A stretch of 64,000 bases of DNA from Halorientalis pallida (GCF_004118325.1 NZ_RDFA01000002.1:253001-317000), one strand, 5' to 3'. Shown: positions 47,985-57,171, counted from the stretch's first letter. Notes: generated by a model not told the origin, from the sequence alone. Made by a program: numbers and translations.

Positions 47985-48794
47985 TTACAGAAACGCCAGC
48001 GGCACCATCACGGCGAACCCGAGAACGAGGCCGGAGACCAGTTCCCGGTAGCCACGGCCCGGAAGTCCGCTCCCCATCTCCAGAGCCTCGGGAACGAACT
48101 CCGAGAGGACGAGATAGATCATCGCGCCCGCGGCGAAGCCGAACCCGGCCGGCAGGAACTCCCGGGCAATCCGCACGAAGTAGAAGGCCAGCACTGCGCC
48201 GATGGGCTGGGGGAGACTGGAGAAGACCGCCCACCAGACCATCTTCCAGTTGGGCACGTCCATCGACCGGAGCGGGATGGAGATCGCCAGCCCCTCCGGA
48301 ACGTTGTGGATGGAGATAGCGACGGTCATGAACACAGCCAACAGCGGAACGACGAAGGGGCCGAACGCGAACCCGCCTTCGAGGTTCAACTCCGCGAAGG
48401 AGACGCCGACGGCGACGCCTTCGGGGAAGCTGTGGACCGTCAGAATGCCCAGGATCAACACGAGTTTCTGGAAGTCCGCCTCCTCGTACTGCTTGGGGTC
48501 GAAATGGTGATCGGAGATGACCCGGTTGGCGACCACGACGAGCGCGACACCCGCCGCCAGCCCGGCGACGATCAGCAGGTAGTCGCTCTGCCCGTCGGCT
48601 TCGGCCATCCCTTCGAGGATCAGCCCGAACGTCGACGCCGAAATCATGATGCCGGAAGCCAGCCCCCAGAGGCCGACCTGCAACCGGTCGCTCACCTCCG
48701 AGATGAAAAAGAACGGGAGCGCACCCAGCCCCGTGGCCAGGGCCGTCACCAGCCCCGCGACGAACACCAGCGTCAGATTCGCGAGCGGTCCCAT
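47985..48794 (-). CDS. ZIP-family metal transporter
   Basis: A 269-residue membrane protein with eight helices that imports Zn2+ or Fe2+ (or exchanges them). The family's binuclear metal site is seen in helix 4, SIHNVPEGLAISIPL, and helix 5, with the earlier HSFPEGVAVGVSF; the loop with HHFDPKQ is the His-containing cytoplasmic loop. It begins MGPLANLTLVFVAGLVTALATGLGALPF. Downstream (low-coordinate side) is a hairpin repeat. About 196 bases separate it from the divergent DUF gene. Confidence 0.93.
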   Translation of the reverse strand: MGPLANLTLVFVAGLVTALATGLGALPFFFISEVSDRLQVGLWGLASGIMISASTFGLILEGMAEADGQSDYLLIVAGLAAGVALVVVANRVISDHHFDPKQYEEADFQKLVLILGILTVHSFPEGVAVGVSFAELNLEGGFAFGPFVVPLLAVFMTVAISIHNVPEGLAISIPLRSMDVPNWKMVWWAVFSSLPQPIGAVLAFYFVRIAREFLPAGFGFAAGAMIYLVLSEFVPEALEMGSGLPGRGYRELVSGLVLGFAVMVPLAFL

Positions 48795-48959
48795 ACGCTA
48801 GCTTCGAACGTCGACGGCTTAAGAATTATCACGAAGCTGATTGTTTTTGGCCGACCTAAACGGGTGACGGAGCGCGTGTCGGGGTGATCCTTATACACTC
48901 GTAGGGGCTTTCGAGTATTCGGTAGACATGCACGCGTTTCCATCGCCTAATACCCAACG

Positions 48960-48967
48960 TTTATATT
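48960..48967 (+). promoter_or_regulatory. TATA box fixing the start at 48991
   Basis: TTTATATT is centred 27 bases before the ATG at 48991. This favours MSTTKATGSG as the start over an upstream in-frame ATG at 48928, which lies before the TATA box. Confidence 0.65.
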
Positions 48968-48990
48968 CTGATTTCGCATTTCACTACTCG

Positions 48991-49257
48991 ATGTCAACGA
49001 CGAAGGCGACTGGGAGTGGAGAAACGGTCACTATCGTATCGGCGATGGACGAACGCGGCACCATGACGGTCACGAAGCCGACGACCGGCGAGACGGTCGA
49101 GGTGGTCGACTACGCCGACGAACTGCTCCGGGAGCGCGCGAAGACGCTCTCGCCGGGCGCGACGGCGCGGCTGGAGCTGACGCCGACCGAGGACGGAACG
49201 TGTTCGCTCACGCGACTGCTGCCGGGTGGCCCCGCGCTGGGATTCGGCGCGGACTGA
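48991..49257 (+). CDS. Hypothetical small acidic protein, 88 residues
   Basis: The ORF reads MSTTKATGSGETVTIVSAMDERG and continues with TGETVEVVDYADELLRERAKTLSPGATARLEL, ending GFGAD. It looks like a compact beta-rich domain with one helix, a kind of small protein that is widespread in haloarchaea under DUF names. No catalytic motif. The start is set by the TATA box at 48960-48967, giving a leaderless transcript. It is monocistronic, divergent from the ZIP gene. Confidence 0.78.
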   Translation: MSTTKATGSGETVTIVSAMDERGTMTVTKPTTGETVEVVDYADELLRERAKTLSPGATARLELTPTEDGTCSLTRLLPGGPALGFGAD

Positions 49258-49438
49258 TCGACTTACCGGCGCGACGGCGTCACGGCGGCAGCCACTCAGG
49301 GGTGGCACACTGGCGTTCCTGCATCTTCTCTCGTTCTGGATTCGGTAGCCGTGGGCACGTGTAGCGTCGAAAATCGTACAGCTGTGGGTTCGTCGCCGCC
49401 CGAAGGTGGAGCCGGCACGAGTGGGCCGGAGTACGGCG

Positions 49439-50074
49439 TCAGACCGTTCCGCCGTAGCCGTACTCGCCGTATCCCTGTGTCCCGTACGAATCGGACGGGG
49501 TGGTGGTCGTCGGCGTCTCTGTGGTCGAGGCTATCGGCGAGTTGATCGTCACGGTGTAGGACCCGCCACCGTCCTCGATGTCGACAACCTGAACGTAGTA
49601 GGTGCCGTCGGTCGCGGCGGTCTCGGCGAGTTCCACGGGCGTCGCCGAACTGGCGTAGACCTGATCCAGGAAGTTCCCACCGTCGTCGTAGATCGCGACG
49701 AGGGAGACGCCCGTCTCGTCCGCGGTCGCGTACTCGACGGTCAACGGTTCGTCGGCGGTCACGCCAACGGCGTACCAGTCGACTTCGCCGGCCGCCAGCG
49801 TCCCCGTCACGGCGGTGTTTTTCGCCACCAGCGTCGCGTCGATGCGGACGTCGTTAGGTTCCTGCTCGGCCGTCGCAGCACCGACGGCGACGACCGATCC
49901 GGCCCCGACGGGAACGCCGCCGTACCCGAACCGCTGTTTCCGCGGCCGTTCGGGCGCGTCGTCGTCGTCGCCGACGCACCCGGCCGTCCCGGCGGCCCCC
50001 AGCGTCGCCAGCCCCGCGGCCTTGAGGTAGTCCCGTCGGCCGAGCCCCACGTCCGCAGCGTCGTCGTCGACCAT
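49439..50074 (-). CDS. Tat-exported lipoprotein with pre-peptidase C-terminal (PPC) domain
   Basis: 211 residues starting MVDDDAADVGLGRRDYLKAAGLATLGAAGTAGC: a twin-arginine-type signal with lipobox, then a linker. Residues about 60-180 form a PPC-like beta domain (EQEPNDVRIDATLVAKNTAVTGTLAAGEVDWYAVGV and DGTYYVQVVDIEDGGGSYTVTI), a carbohydrate/protein-binding fold often attached to secreted enzymes. The end is Thr-rich with repeated YG pairs (SYGTQGYGEYGYGGTV), unusual here. The ATG 50074 is preferred over a GTG at 50086. Function unknown, probably cell-surface binding. Confidence 0.85.
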   Translation of the reverse strand: MVDDDAADVGLGRRDYLKAAGLATLGAAGTAGCVGDDDDAPERPRKQRFGYGGVPVGAGSVVAVGAATAEQEPNDVRIDATLVAKNTAVTGTLAAGEVDWYAVGVTADEPLTVEYATADETGVSLVAIYDDGGNFLDQVYASSATPVELAETAATDGTYYVQVVDIEDGGGSYTVTINSPIASTTETPTTTTPSDSYGTQGYGEYGYGGTV

Positions 50075-50086
50075 GGCTACAGCCAC

Positions 50087-50416
50087 CCCTGACGGGCGGC
50101 TCTGCCGCCGGTCGTTCGACGGTTTGTGTCAGATAGAAATATATTGTCAGATTCCAACTGTAGTTGCCCGAATGCGGCCAGTCGTCGGGTGTGATCGCGG
50201 CGGACGACGCCGCGAGCAACGGTGGGGACTTCTGTTCGCCTACTGAGCATCGTCTTGAGGCCAGGAGAGTACGTATAAATTCTTTCCCCGGCCATTATAT
50301 CCTCCGATAGCTAGACAGTTGGTCTAACGTCCGAATGATAAGATATCTACACACACGTCGTTTCTGACGTATTCTTTATATTTCGAGATGTGGGAGCACT
50401 GGCCGCACGTGTGGCG
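50087..50416. other. AT-rich intergenic region
   Basis: This 330-base stretch is markedly lower in GC than its surroundings. It contains a TATA-like AATATATTTCT on the minus strand near 50132-50145 that may drive the lipoprotein gene, and several AT-rich blocks (TATAAATTC, ATAAGATATC, TTTATATTTC) between 50270 and 50390. A 72-codon minus frame (50077-50295) covers part of it but lacks any recognisable feature. I see no other gene. Confidence 0.5.
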
Positions 50417-50974
50417 TCACAGCGCGAACCGGTCGACCGTCTCGTACTCGGGTCCCGTGTCGGTGAGGACGCTCTCCGTGAGGCGGATTTCCTCGACCCG
50501 GAGGCGGCCGGTGGTCGGATCGCGTTCGCGGACGGCTTTCTGAACCAGTTCTTTCCCGCCGGCGTGTTCCATACGGGCGAGCGTGACGTGGGGTGTGAAC
50601 TCGTGGTCCGGCGGTTCGAAGCCCAGTTCGATCAGGCGCGGCGCGACCGCCTCGTGGAGTGCCGTCAACCGGTCACCGCCGGACTCGAGGCCGATCCAGA
50701 CGACGCTGATGTACTCCAGCGAGGGGAACACGCCGAGGCCCCCGAACGCGGCGGTGAAGGGGTCGACGTCCGCCTCGGCGACGGCGGCGTCCAGTGCGGC
50801 CGTAACGTCGTCGAGGCGGTCGGGGTCGGTATCGCCGAGGAAGAAGAGGGTGACGTGTGCCTGTGCCGGATCGGTGAAGTTCAGCCCCGAGGCGTCCGCG
50901 AACGGATTCTGGACGTCCGCGACGGCGTCGCCGAGGCCGTCGAGGTCGACGCTGACGAACAGTCGCTTGCCCAT
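50417..50974 (-). CDS. thpR: RNA 2',3'-cyclic phosphodiesterase (ThpR)
   Basis: A 185-residue 2H phosphoesterase that opens 2',3'-cyclic phosphates or ligates 2',5' RNA ends. Both HxT motifs are present: AHVTLFFLGDT (residue about 42) and PHVTLARMEH (about 130), with the core FVSVDLDGLGDA start and the IGLESGGDRLTALHEAVAP helix. MGKRLFVSVDL gives the start at 50974. It faces the JAMM-domain gene across about 110 bases, divergently. A second, less canonical 2H protein lies at 12669-13178. Confidence 0.93.
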   Translation of the reverse strand: MGKRLFVSVDLDGLGDAVADVQNPFADASGLNFTDPAQAHVTLFFLGDTDPDRLDDVTAALDAAVAEADVDPFTAAFGGLGVFPSLEYISVVWIGLESGGDRLTALHEAVAPRLIELGFEPPDHEFTPHVTLARMEHAGGKELVQKAVRERDPTTGRLRVEEIRLTESVLTDTGPEYETVDRFAL

Positions 50975-51082
50975 ACGGGATTCAGTGGCGACGGCGAGTT
51001 GAACGTTCGGGCCCGACTCGGCGCGTGACACGAACGAAATCGTCCTAAGTGACCCGCGCCAAGTGGAGGCGAGGACGACTTC

Positions 51083-51535
51083 GTGGTAGCGCTCACCCGT
51101 ATCAGACGCGTGACGATCCCACAGGGTCTCGTTCGCGCCGTCGACGACCACGTCGCGGCCGAACACCCGCGCGAGGCCGGCGGGTTCCTGGCCTGTGAGC
51201 GCCGCGGCGGGTGCCTCCACGCGACCGAACACGTCCCCCTGCCGAACGAGGCGGCCACGCCCGAACGGCGGTTCGTCGCGACCGTGGACGAACGCGCACC
51301 GCCCCAACCCAGAATCTGCTATCACTCCCACACGTCGGCGTCGACCCCCTCGGGCCTGACCGACGTCGACCGCCGGAAGATCCCCGAACGGTACGCCCTC
51401 GTCGTGTTCGCTCCCCGCGGCGACCCCCACAGTTACCGGTTGTTCCAGCGGGGCCTGCTCCGCTGGCGGGAACTCCCCGTCGGCCGCGCCGAAGCCGGAC
51501 CTGGCGAGTGGCATCCGCTCCCGCGACTGGCCTAA
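51083..51535 (+). CDS. JAB1/Mov34/MPN (JAMM) metallopeptidase-like protein
   Basis: 150 residues. The catalytic Glu lies in HPREAGGFLACE and the zinc motif is CYHSHTSASTPSGLTDVDR: two His and an Asp in correct spacing, but the Ser of the consensus HxHx7SxxD is Gly here (with Ser just before it). JAMM proteins cleave isopeptide bonds; in haloarchaea they remove ubiquitin-like SAMPs, though others act in sulfur transfer. Whether this one is active is uncertain because of the Ser change. The start (GTG 51083) is tentative; the GTG at 51110 is also possible. Confidence 0.85.
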   Translation: MVALTRIRRVTIPQGLVRAVDDHVAAEHPREAGGFLACERRGGCLHATEHVPLPNEAATPERRFVATVDERAPPQPRICYHSHTSASTPSGLTDVDRRKIPERYALVVFAPRGDPHSYRLFQRGLLRWRELPVGRAEAGPGEWHPLPRLA

Positions 51536-51698
51536 CACACCTTATATTTCTCCTGTCGGGACAGCACCCACCCTATCTGTTCGTACGTCCAGCTATTCAC
51601 ACTGGACGACGGGAGTCGTTGCATCAGTACGGGATTCGATATACAATCATATGGGAAAGCCTTTCAGTTGTGATCAGACCCTAAGTTTTGTAGCGAAA

Positions 51699-51803
51699 AT
51701 GAGCCTAAACGTGGCGCACTTCGGCGGTACGATTGGAGCAATTCGATTTCGAACGGGATTCGGTGACGAAACGGGCACCGTGAGACGGGGGGTGATCGCA
51801 TGA
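51699..51803 (+). CDS. Possible 34-residue ORF coupled to the symporter gene
   Basis: An ATG at 51699 opens MSLNVAHFGGTIGAIRFRTG and ends in a TGA that overlaps the symporter's ATG (ATGA). The ribosome-binding sequence GGGGTGATC for the symporter lies inside this ORF's last codons. It has no signal or membrane helix and is not the DUF3311/DUF485-type partner often found before such symporters. It may be chance or a coupling leader. Confidence 0.25.
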   Translation: MSLNVAHFGGTIGAIRFRTGFGDETGTVRRGVIA

Positions 51804-53365
51804 GCGTCATCCTCTACGGGGTCGGCGGGGCCATCGCGGTGATGCTGGCGGTCGGACTGTACGTCTCCCGGAAGATCGAGGGCGACAGCATCAACTACAT
51901 CGTCGCGGGCCGGGGGTTGATTCTCCCGCTGGCGGCGGCGACGTTGATGGCCCAGTCGCTGGACGCGAACGCGACGCTGGGGAACACCGACCTGGTGGCC
52001 GCCGCCGGGTTCTGGGCCGGCGCGGCACTGCCCATCGGACTGGCACTGTGTCTGTTCATCACCGGCCTCTTTTTCGCCAAGCCGATGAACCGGATGAACC
52101 TCACGACGTTACCGGACTTCTTCCGGCGAAAGTACGGCCGCACCGTCGAGATGATGGCGAGTTTCATCATGGTCATCAGTTACGCCTTCCTGCTGGCCGG
52201 GAACCTCGTGGCCGGCGGGTACCTCTTCCAGACGTTCGTCGGCACCAGCTACGCCGTCGGCGTCGTGTTGATCGCCGCCATCGTGTTCGCCTACACCATC
52301 GCGGGCGGCCTGTTCGCGGTCGCGTACACCGACGTGATCCAGGCGTTCGTGGCCTTCTTCGGCTCCATCGGCCTGATCGTCTTCGTCGCGACCCAGTACG
52401 GCATCACCATCCCCGACGGGATGGGGCCGATGGCACTGGGGCAACTCACCGACCCGAGCCAGGGCGCGTACATCAACCTCGCGACCATCGTCGCGCTGGG
52501 GCTGGGTGACATCGTCGCAATCGACTTCATGGAACGGGTATTCGCCGCCGACAGCCCCGAGACGGCTCAGCGGGCCTGTTTCATCGGCGCGGCCGGCACG
52601 CTGATCATCGGCATCCCCTTCTCCATCGTCGCGCTGTCCTCGAGTTCGATCCTCGCGAGTCTGGGGATCGAACCCGGGAGTCAGGCAGTGCTGTACGTCC
52701 TCCTGCAGAACGCCGTCCCGCCGTGGCTCGCGGCCGTCGTCATCGCGGGCATCGTCGCCGCCTCGTTCTCGACCAGTGACGGTGCCATCCTGGGCACCTC
52801 CTCGGTGATGGCCCGCAACATCGTCGGTATCCGGATCGACGAGGAACGCAGTTCGGGTGCCGCGACGGCGACCGATGGCGGCTCCAGCGGGTTCTTCAGC
52901 GGCGAGAGCGACAAACTGCTGAAAGTGACGCGGCTGATGGCCGTCCCGATCACGTTGCTAGGGATCTTCTTCGCGCTGCGCGTCTCCGCGACCGGGATGT
53001 TGCTCGTGCTGGCGTTCGACATCATGCTCGCCGGAGCGCTGGTGCCGCTCGTGTTCGGCCTCTACTGGCCGAGTCTGTCGAACACGCCCGCCGCACTCTC
53101 TTCGATGGTCGCCGGGTCGGTCACCCGCCTGGTGCTTTTCGTCCTCGTCCCGACGACCTACGCCTACGAGAACACGCTACTGTACATCCCCAACGACATC
53201 TTCACCGCGTCGTTCGACGGTCTGCCGACGTTCATCGCCGCCGCCGTGGGCCTCGTCGTGTTCGTCACCGTCGGCTACGCCACCCGCGATAGCTACGGGA
53301 GCCGGTCGCTCGACGAGGAGGGCCACCGGACCATCGTCGCCGGCGGCGACGACAGTGACGAATAA
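51800..53365 (+). CDS. Sodium:solute symporter family protein
   Basis: A 521-residue SSS-family (LeuT-fold) Na+-coupled transporter with about 13 helices. It begins MSVILYGVGGAIAVMLAVGLYVSRK and contains YIVAGRGLILPLAAATLMAQSLDANATLGN and AYTIAGGLFAVAYTDVIQAFVAF, the conserved TM1 and TM5/6 stretches, plus VAASFSTSDGAILGTSSVMARNIVG. The substrate could be a carboxylate, proline or pantothenate-like solute; it is not predictable. A strong ribosome-binding sequence GGTGATC precedes the ATG. It is monocistronic. Confidence 0.93.
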   Translation: MSVILYGVGGAIAVMLAVGLYVSRKIEGDSINYIVAGRGLILPLAAATLMAQSLDANATLGNTDLVAAAGFWAGAALPIGLALCLFITGLFFAKPMNRMNLTTLPDFFRRKYGRTVEMMASFIMVISYAFLLAGNLVAGGYLFQTFVGTSYAVGVVLIAAIVFAYTIAGGLFAVAYTDVIQAFVAFFGSIGLIVFVATQYGITIPDGMGPMALGQLTDPSQGAYINLATIVALGLGDIVAIDFMERVFAADSPETAQRACFIGAAGTLIIGIPFSIVALSSSSILASLGIEPGSQAVLYVLLQNAVPPWLAAVVIAGIVAASFSTSDGAILGTSSVMARNIVGIRIDEERSSGAATATDGGSSGFFSGESDKLLKVTRLMAVPITLLGIFFALRVSATGMLLVLAFDIMLAGALVPLVFGLYWPSLSNTPAALSSMVAGSVTRLVLFVLVPTTYAYENTLLYIPNDIFTASFDGLPTFIAAAVGLVVFVTVGYATRDSYGSRSLDEEGHRTIVAGGDDSDE

Positions 53366-53498
53366 CACGTTCGTCGACTGATTTGCCTTTTTGGTATGCT
53401 TTCCTTAACCAGTAATCGCTTATGCCGCGGACCAAAACACGAAATCGAGAATAGATGGACGATCATCGACCGAGTCTGTCCGTTCGACGACGGAGTGA

Positions 53499-54548
53499 GT
53501 GGGTGTGAACCGGGACCCCATTCGGATGAAGCGGAAGGTCCAGCAGTTGGGCTCGTCGACACTCGGTGTGACGGTGCCGGCCGACTGGGTTCGCCACCAC
53601 GGGATCGAGAAAGGGGACGAACTCATCATGCAGCGCGACGAGAGCGGTGGGTCGCTGTTGCTGGTCCCCGAGGACCCGACTATCGCCGACGAGGAAGCGA
53701 CGATCGACGCGGATTCGCTGGGCGCCGACGCGCTGGAACGGGCGATCGAGACCCAGTACGTCCTCGGCCGGCAACTCATCAGCATCGCCGGAGCCGATCC
53801 CCTCACCGGGCCACAGCGTGACGCCGTCCTCAGCGCCGAGCGCCGGCTCATGGGGCTGGGCATCGTCGAGGAACGCGAGACGGAGATCACGGTCCGGTGT
53901 TCCATCGCGCCGACGGACTTCGAGCTCGGCACTCTGCTTGGCCGGCTGTACCGGACGGAGGCCACGATGCGCCGTGACGCCCTGACCGCTCTGAAGGACG
54001 GCGACGGCGCGGCAGCCGAACGGGCGATCGACCGGCAGTCACAGGTCCGGAAACTGTTCTACCTGTTCCTCCGGATCGTCTTCGCGACCTACCGCAACCC
54101 GCGGCTGAACCGGGCGGTCGGCCTCGACACGGGCTTTCCCCTGATCGGCTACCGGTCGGCGGTCCAGGACATCGTGCTGATGGCCGACGCCGCCACCGAG
54201 ATCGCCGCGCTGGTCCGCGACCACGACGTGTCGGCAGTCGACGAGGAGACCGCCGCCCACGCCGACGCGCTCGCCGACGCCCTCGACACAGCCGCCGAGG
54301 CTACTCGGACCGCGGTCGTCACGCCGGACTACGGCACGACCTGCGAAGCCCGGACGGCACTGGGACGCGTCGACGACCACGTGGCCGAAGTCAACGCCTA
54401 CCTCCGGGACCGTCGGCCCGAACCGCTGCTCGTCCTCCAGCGGGCCGTCGACATGCTCGAACGGAGCGCCCGCCACACCCGGGACACCCTCGCCGTCGCG
54501 ACCCATCTCGCCTTCCGCGAGGACCCCGACCTGGTCACCGCCGAGTGA
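53499..54548 (+). CDS. PhoU-like protein with N-terminal AbrB/SpoVT domain
   Basis: 349 residues. The first 45 contain a swapped-hairpin AbrB domain (MKRKVQQLGSSTLGVTVPADWVRHHGIEKGDELIMQ), and two PhoU helical bundles follow (about 95-205 and 215-340). Such haloarchaeal proteins are linked to control of phosphate uptake or other solute transport. The usual start may be the in-frame ATG at 53526 or the GTG at 53505 rather than 53499. It follows the symporter by 133 bases on the same strand, so a role in controlling that transporter is possible. Confidence 0.88.
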   Translation: MGVNRDPIRMKRKVQQLGSSTLGVTVPADWVRHHGIEKGDELIMQRDESGGSLLLVPEDPTIADEEATIDADSLGADALERAIETQYVLGRQLISIAGADPLTGPQRDAVLSAERRLMGLGIVEERETEITVRCSIAPTDFELGTLLGRLYRTEATMRRDALTALKDGDGAAAERAIDRQSQVRKLFYLFLRIVFATYRNPRLNRAVGLDTGFPLIGYRSAVQDIVLMADAATEIAALVRDHDVSAVDEETAAHADALADALDTAAEATRTAVVTPDYGTTCEARTALGRVDDHVAEVNAYLRDRRPEPLLVLQRAVDMLERSARHTRDTLAVATHLAFREDPDLVTAE

Positions 54549-54784
54549 CTGCTCGGCGCACCCCCGCGGCACGATTCTCCACCGCTCGCTTCGCCGCCAC
54601 ACACCCCGCCAGCGACGGCTACCTCTAGGACCTTTAGGACCCAGTGACAACCACTGGACCCAGCGGTACATGGGGGACGGTATTACACGTCTCAGGGAAC
54701 GCTTTTGAATACTGGCCGATCACACAGAAACGTCGACGAAAACGCGACACGCGATTCGCTTTCGAGCACTCAGATACACAAACC

Positions 54785-55894
54785 ATGACCGACGACAGAT
54801 CAGGCCGCGACATCTACGGCGAGGCGTACGACGAGGCGAACGAACCCATCTTCTCGGGCATCCCCACCTTCCTCAAACTCCCCGAGGTGGACCGCGAGAA
54901 CCTCGAGGACGAGGACGTGGACGTGGGGATCGTCGGTGCCCCGCTGGACACGGCGACGACGATCCGGCCGGGCACCCGGTACGGCCCCCGCGCGGTGCGG
55001 GCCGCCTCCACGGTTCCCTCGCCGCCGTACCAGCACTTCAACATCGAGACGGGCGTCGACCCCTTCGATCAGTTCAGCGTGGCGGACACGGGCGACGCGG
55101 CGGTCTCGCCGGGAGACACCCGTCAGAGCCAGCTGAACATCGAGGACGCCGTCTACGAGATCAGCGAGCAGGCGACGCCCATCGTCATCGGCGGCGACCA
55201 CTCCATCAGCTACCCGGACATCAAAGGCTGGGCCGAGGCCAACGGCTACGACGACGTCGGGCTGATCCACTTCGACTGTCACGCCGACACCGGTGACGAG
55301 GGGCTGACCGGCTTCGAGTACGACCACGGCGCGTGGGTCAAGCGCGTGTTCGACGACGACCTGATGGCCGGCGAGAACTACACGCTGATCGGCCCGCGCG
55401 GGTTCTGGCCCGGCCCCGACACCTACGAGGAGATGCGCGAGGCCGGCATGAAGTGGTACACCGCGATGGAGGTCGGCAACATGGACCTCGACGACATCGT
55501 GACCGACGCCGTCCAGCGCGCACAGGACGGCACCGACGCCGTGTGGGTCTCCTTCGACGTGGACGTGATGGAGCCCGCCTACGCACCCGGCACGGGCGAA
55601 CCCGAGCCCGGCGGGCTGATCCCCCGCGAGGCCATCTACATGATCCGGGAGGTCGTCAAGGCGCTGGACCCCGACGACTTCGGGTTCGACATCGTCGAGG
55701 TCTCGCCGGCCTACGACACCAGCGACAGCAACTCCTACAACGGCGGGGTCACCTCGGGGCTGGCCAACCGCCTCATCATCGAGGTGCTGGGCAGCATGGC
55801 GCTGGCCGACCAGGGGCTGGAGTCGGGCGACCCGATCAAGCCAAAGGAACCGCTCGGGCCGACCGAGGAGACGGAAGCGCCGGCGGACGACTAG
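54785..55894 (+). CDS. Ureohydrolase (agmatinase/arginase family)
   Basis: A 369-residue binuclear Mn2+ hydrolase that splits a guanidino compound into an amine and urea. The metal-binding motifs GGDHSISYPD, HFDCHADTGD and SFDVDVMEPAYAPGTG are intact. It is longer than typical agmatinases, with extra N-terminal segments (RSGRDIYGEAYDEANEPIFSG) shared by guanidine/guanidinobutyrase-like subgroups. Agmatine, guanidinobutyrate or similar could be the substrate. The ATG at 54785 follows an A-rich ACACAAACC. A hairpin repeat overlaps its stop codon. Confidence 0.9.
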   Translation: MTDDRSGRDIYGEAYDEANEPIFSGIPTFLKLPEVDRENLEDEDVDVGIVGAPLDTATTIRPGTRYGPRAVRAASTVPSPPYQHFNIETGVDPFDQFSVADTGDAAVSPGDTRQSQLNIEDAVYEISEQATPIVIGGDHSISYPDIKGWAEANGYDDVGLIHFDCHADTGDEGLTGFEYDHGAWVKRVFDDDLMAGENYTLIGPRGFWPGPDTYEEMREAGMKWYTAMEVGNMDLDDIVTDAVQRAQDGTDAVWVSFDVDVMEPAYAPGTGEPEPGGLIPREAIYMIREVVKALDPDDFGFDIVEVSPAYDTSDSNSYNGGVTSGLANRLIIEVLGSMALADQGLESGDPIKPKEPLGPTEETEAPADD

Positions 55895-55920
55895 GCGAGA
55901 CGAGCGGAGTGAGTCTCGCC
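55894..55920. repeat. 11-base-loop hairpin at the ureohydrolase stop
   Basis: GGCGAGAC (55894-55901) and GTCTCGCC (55913-55920) flank GAGCGGAGTGA. It begins at the last base of the stop codon, so it would lie right at the mRNA 3' region. The rest of the gap to the TPR gene (55921-56128) contains more G+C-rich partial repeats and no gene. Confidence 0.7.
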
Positions 55921-56128
55921 GAACTGGCGAACGGCGGGCGCGAGGTCTTCGACCTCGGCTCGAACGGACGGAGTGCGTGAGAGAGACGAGCCGTGAGCCA
56001 GGTGCCGACTGCAGGGAGGCCACCGAACGAGCGAGCGGGCGAGCCGCGAGCAGGCAGATCGAACACCGTATTTTCGCGCCTGTCCCGTGGACGTAGCTCT
56101 TAACCGCGTGCCCGTCCAACCGGTCGGT

Positions 56129-56884
56129 ATGACAGACAGAGAGCCCGACGACTACGAGTTCTCGGAGGGGCAGGGGTTCGAGGACCCCTACGACGAGTTC
56201 GACCTCGACCCCCCGGAACTCGACGTGGACCCGGACAAGGTCGACCCCATCGACTCCCGGGCGCTCACGGACATGCTCGACGAGCGCAACCTCGCGAGCG
56301 AGCAAGTCGACGCCGAGGAGTTGCTCGACGTGGCGCTATCCTACATGCAGATCAACCGCTTCGAGCAGGCCGCCGACGCCTTCGAGCGGGTCGCACAGTT
56401 CGCCGAGGACGACCGCATCGAACAGGAGGCCTGGGTCAACAAGGGCGCGGCCCACGCCGAACTCGAAGAGTACGACATGGCCATCGGCGCGTACCAGGAG
56501 GCCATCGACGTCGACGGGTCGAGCGAACACGCCGCGACCGCCGAGACGAACCTCGCGTACGCGCTCTGGGAGTTCGGCCGCACCGAAGAGGCCCTGGAAC
56601 ACGCCGAACGCGCCGTCGAGATCGACGAGCGCTTCGCCGAAGCCTGGTACAACCGCGGCTTCTTCCTGCTGGAGCGGGGCCTCGCCGAGGACGCGCTGAA
56701 CGCCTTCGACAACGCGATCCGGCTGGGCCACCGCAACACAATGATCCTGGAGGAGAAAGCCCGCGCACTCGAAGAGATGGGCGAGTTCGACAGGGCCGAA
56801 GAGATCGCCGAAGAGGCCGAGGAGATGCGTGAAGACGCCGAAGCCGACCTCGTCGACCAGCAACAACAACAGCAACTCGAATGA
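56129..56884 (+). CDS. TPR-repeat protein
   Basis: 251 residues. After an acidic, disordered start (MTDREPDDYEFSEGQGFED) come at least four tetratricopeptide repeats between about residues 60 and 240, with units such as RFEQAADAFERVAQFAEDD, EYDMAIGAYQEAIDVDGSS, RTEEALEHAERAVEIDERF and LAEDALNAFDNAIRLGHRN. TPR proteins act as protein-protein scaffolds; the partner is unknown. Its end overlaps the start of the DUF424 gene (GAATGA), so the two are co-translated. Confidence 0.9.
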   Translation: MTDREPDDYEFSEGQGFEDPYDEFDLDPPELDVDPDKVDPIDSRALTDMLDERNLASEQVDAEELLDVALSYMQINRFEQAADAFERVAQFAEDDRIEQEAWVNKGAAHAELEEYDMAIGAYQEAIDVDGSSEHAATAETNLAYALWEFGRTEEALEHAERAVEIDERFAEAWYNRGFFLLERGLAEDALNAFDNAIRLGHRNTMILEEKARALEEMGEFDRAEEIAEEAEEMREDAEADLVDQQQQQQLE

Positions 56885-57171
56885 TCCTCAACGAGCGCGA
56901 AACCGACGAGGGCCTGCTCGTGTCGGTCTGTGACCCCGACGTCCTCGGGGAGACCTTCGAGAACGGCCAGGTCTCGCTCACCGTCGAGACCGACTTCTAC
57001 GACGGCGAGGAAGTCGACGAGGACGCCGTGGTCGAGAGCCTCGCCCGCTGTGCCGTCGCCAACATCGTCGGGACGCGATCGGTGGAAGTCGCCATCGAAC
57101 ACGGCTTCGTCGAGGAGGCCAACGTCCTCGACATCGAGGACACGCGCCACGCCCAGTTGCTGCGGATGTGA
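56881..57171 (+). CDS. DUF424 family protein
   Basis: A 96-residue archaeal protein, MILNERETDEGLLVSVCD at the start and LARCAVANIVGTRSVEVAIEHGFVEEANVL further on, with a strand-helix pattern typical of DUF424. The family is restricted to archaea and often sits near translation or DNA-binding genes. It overlaps the TPR gene by four bases, suggesting joint function. No catalytic motif is apparent. Confidence 0.88.
   Translation: MILNERETDEGLLVSVCDPDVLGETFENGQVSLTVETDFYDGEEVDEDAVVESLARCAVANIVGTRSVEVAIEHGFVEEANVLDIEDTRHAQLLRM

Noticed and set aside
50077-50295. A 72-codon minus frame in the AT-rich gap
   Set aside because: No motif, signal or membrane segment and partial overlap with the lipoprotein start region.
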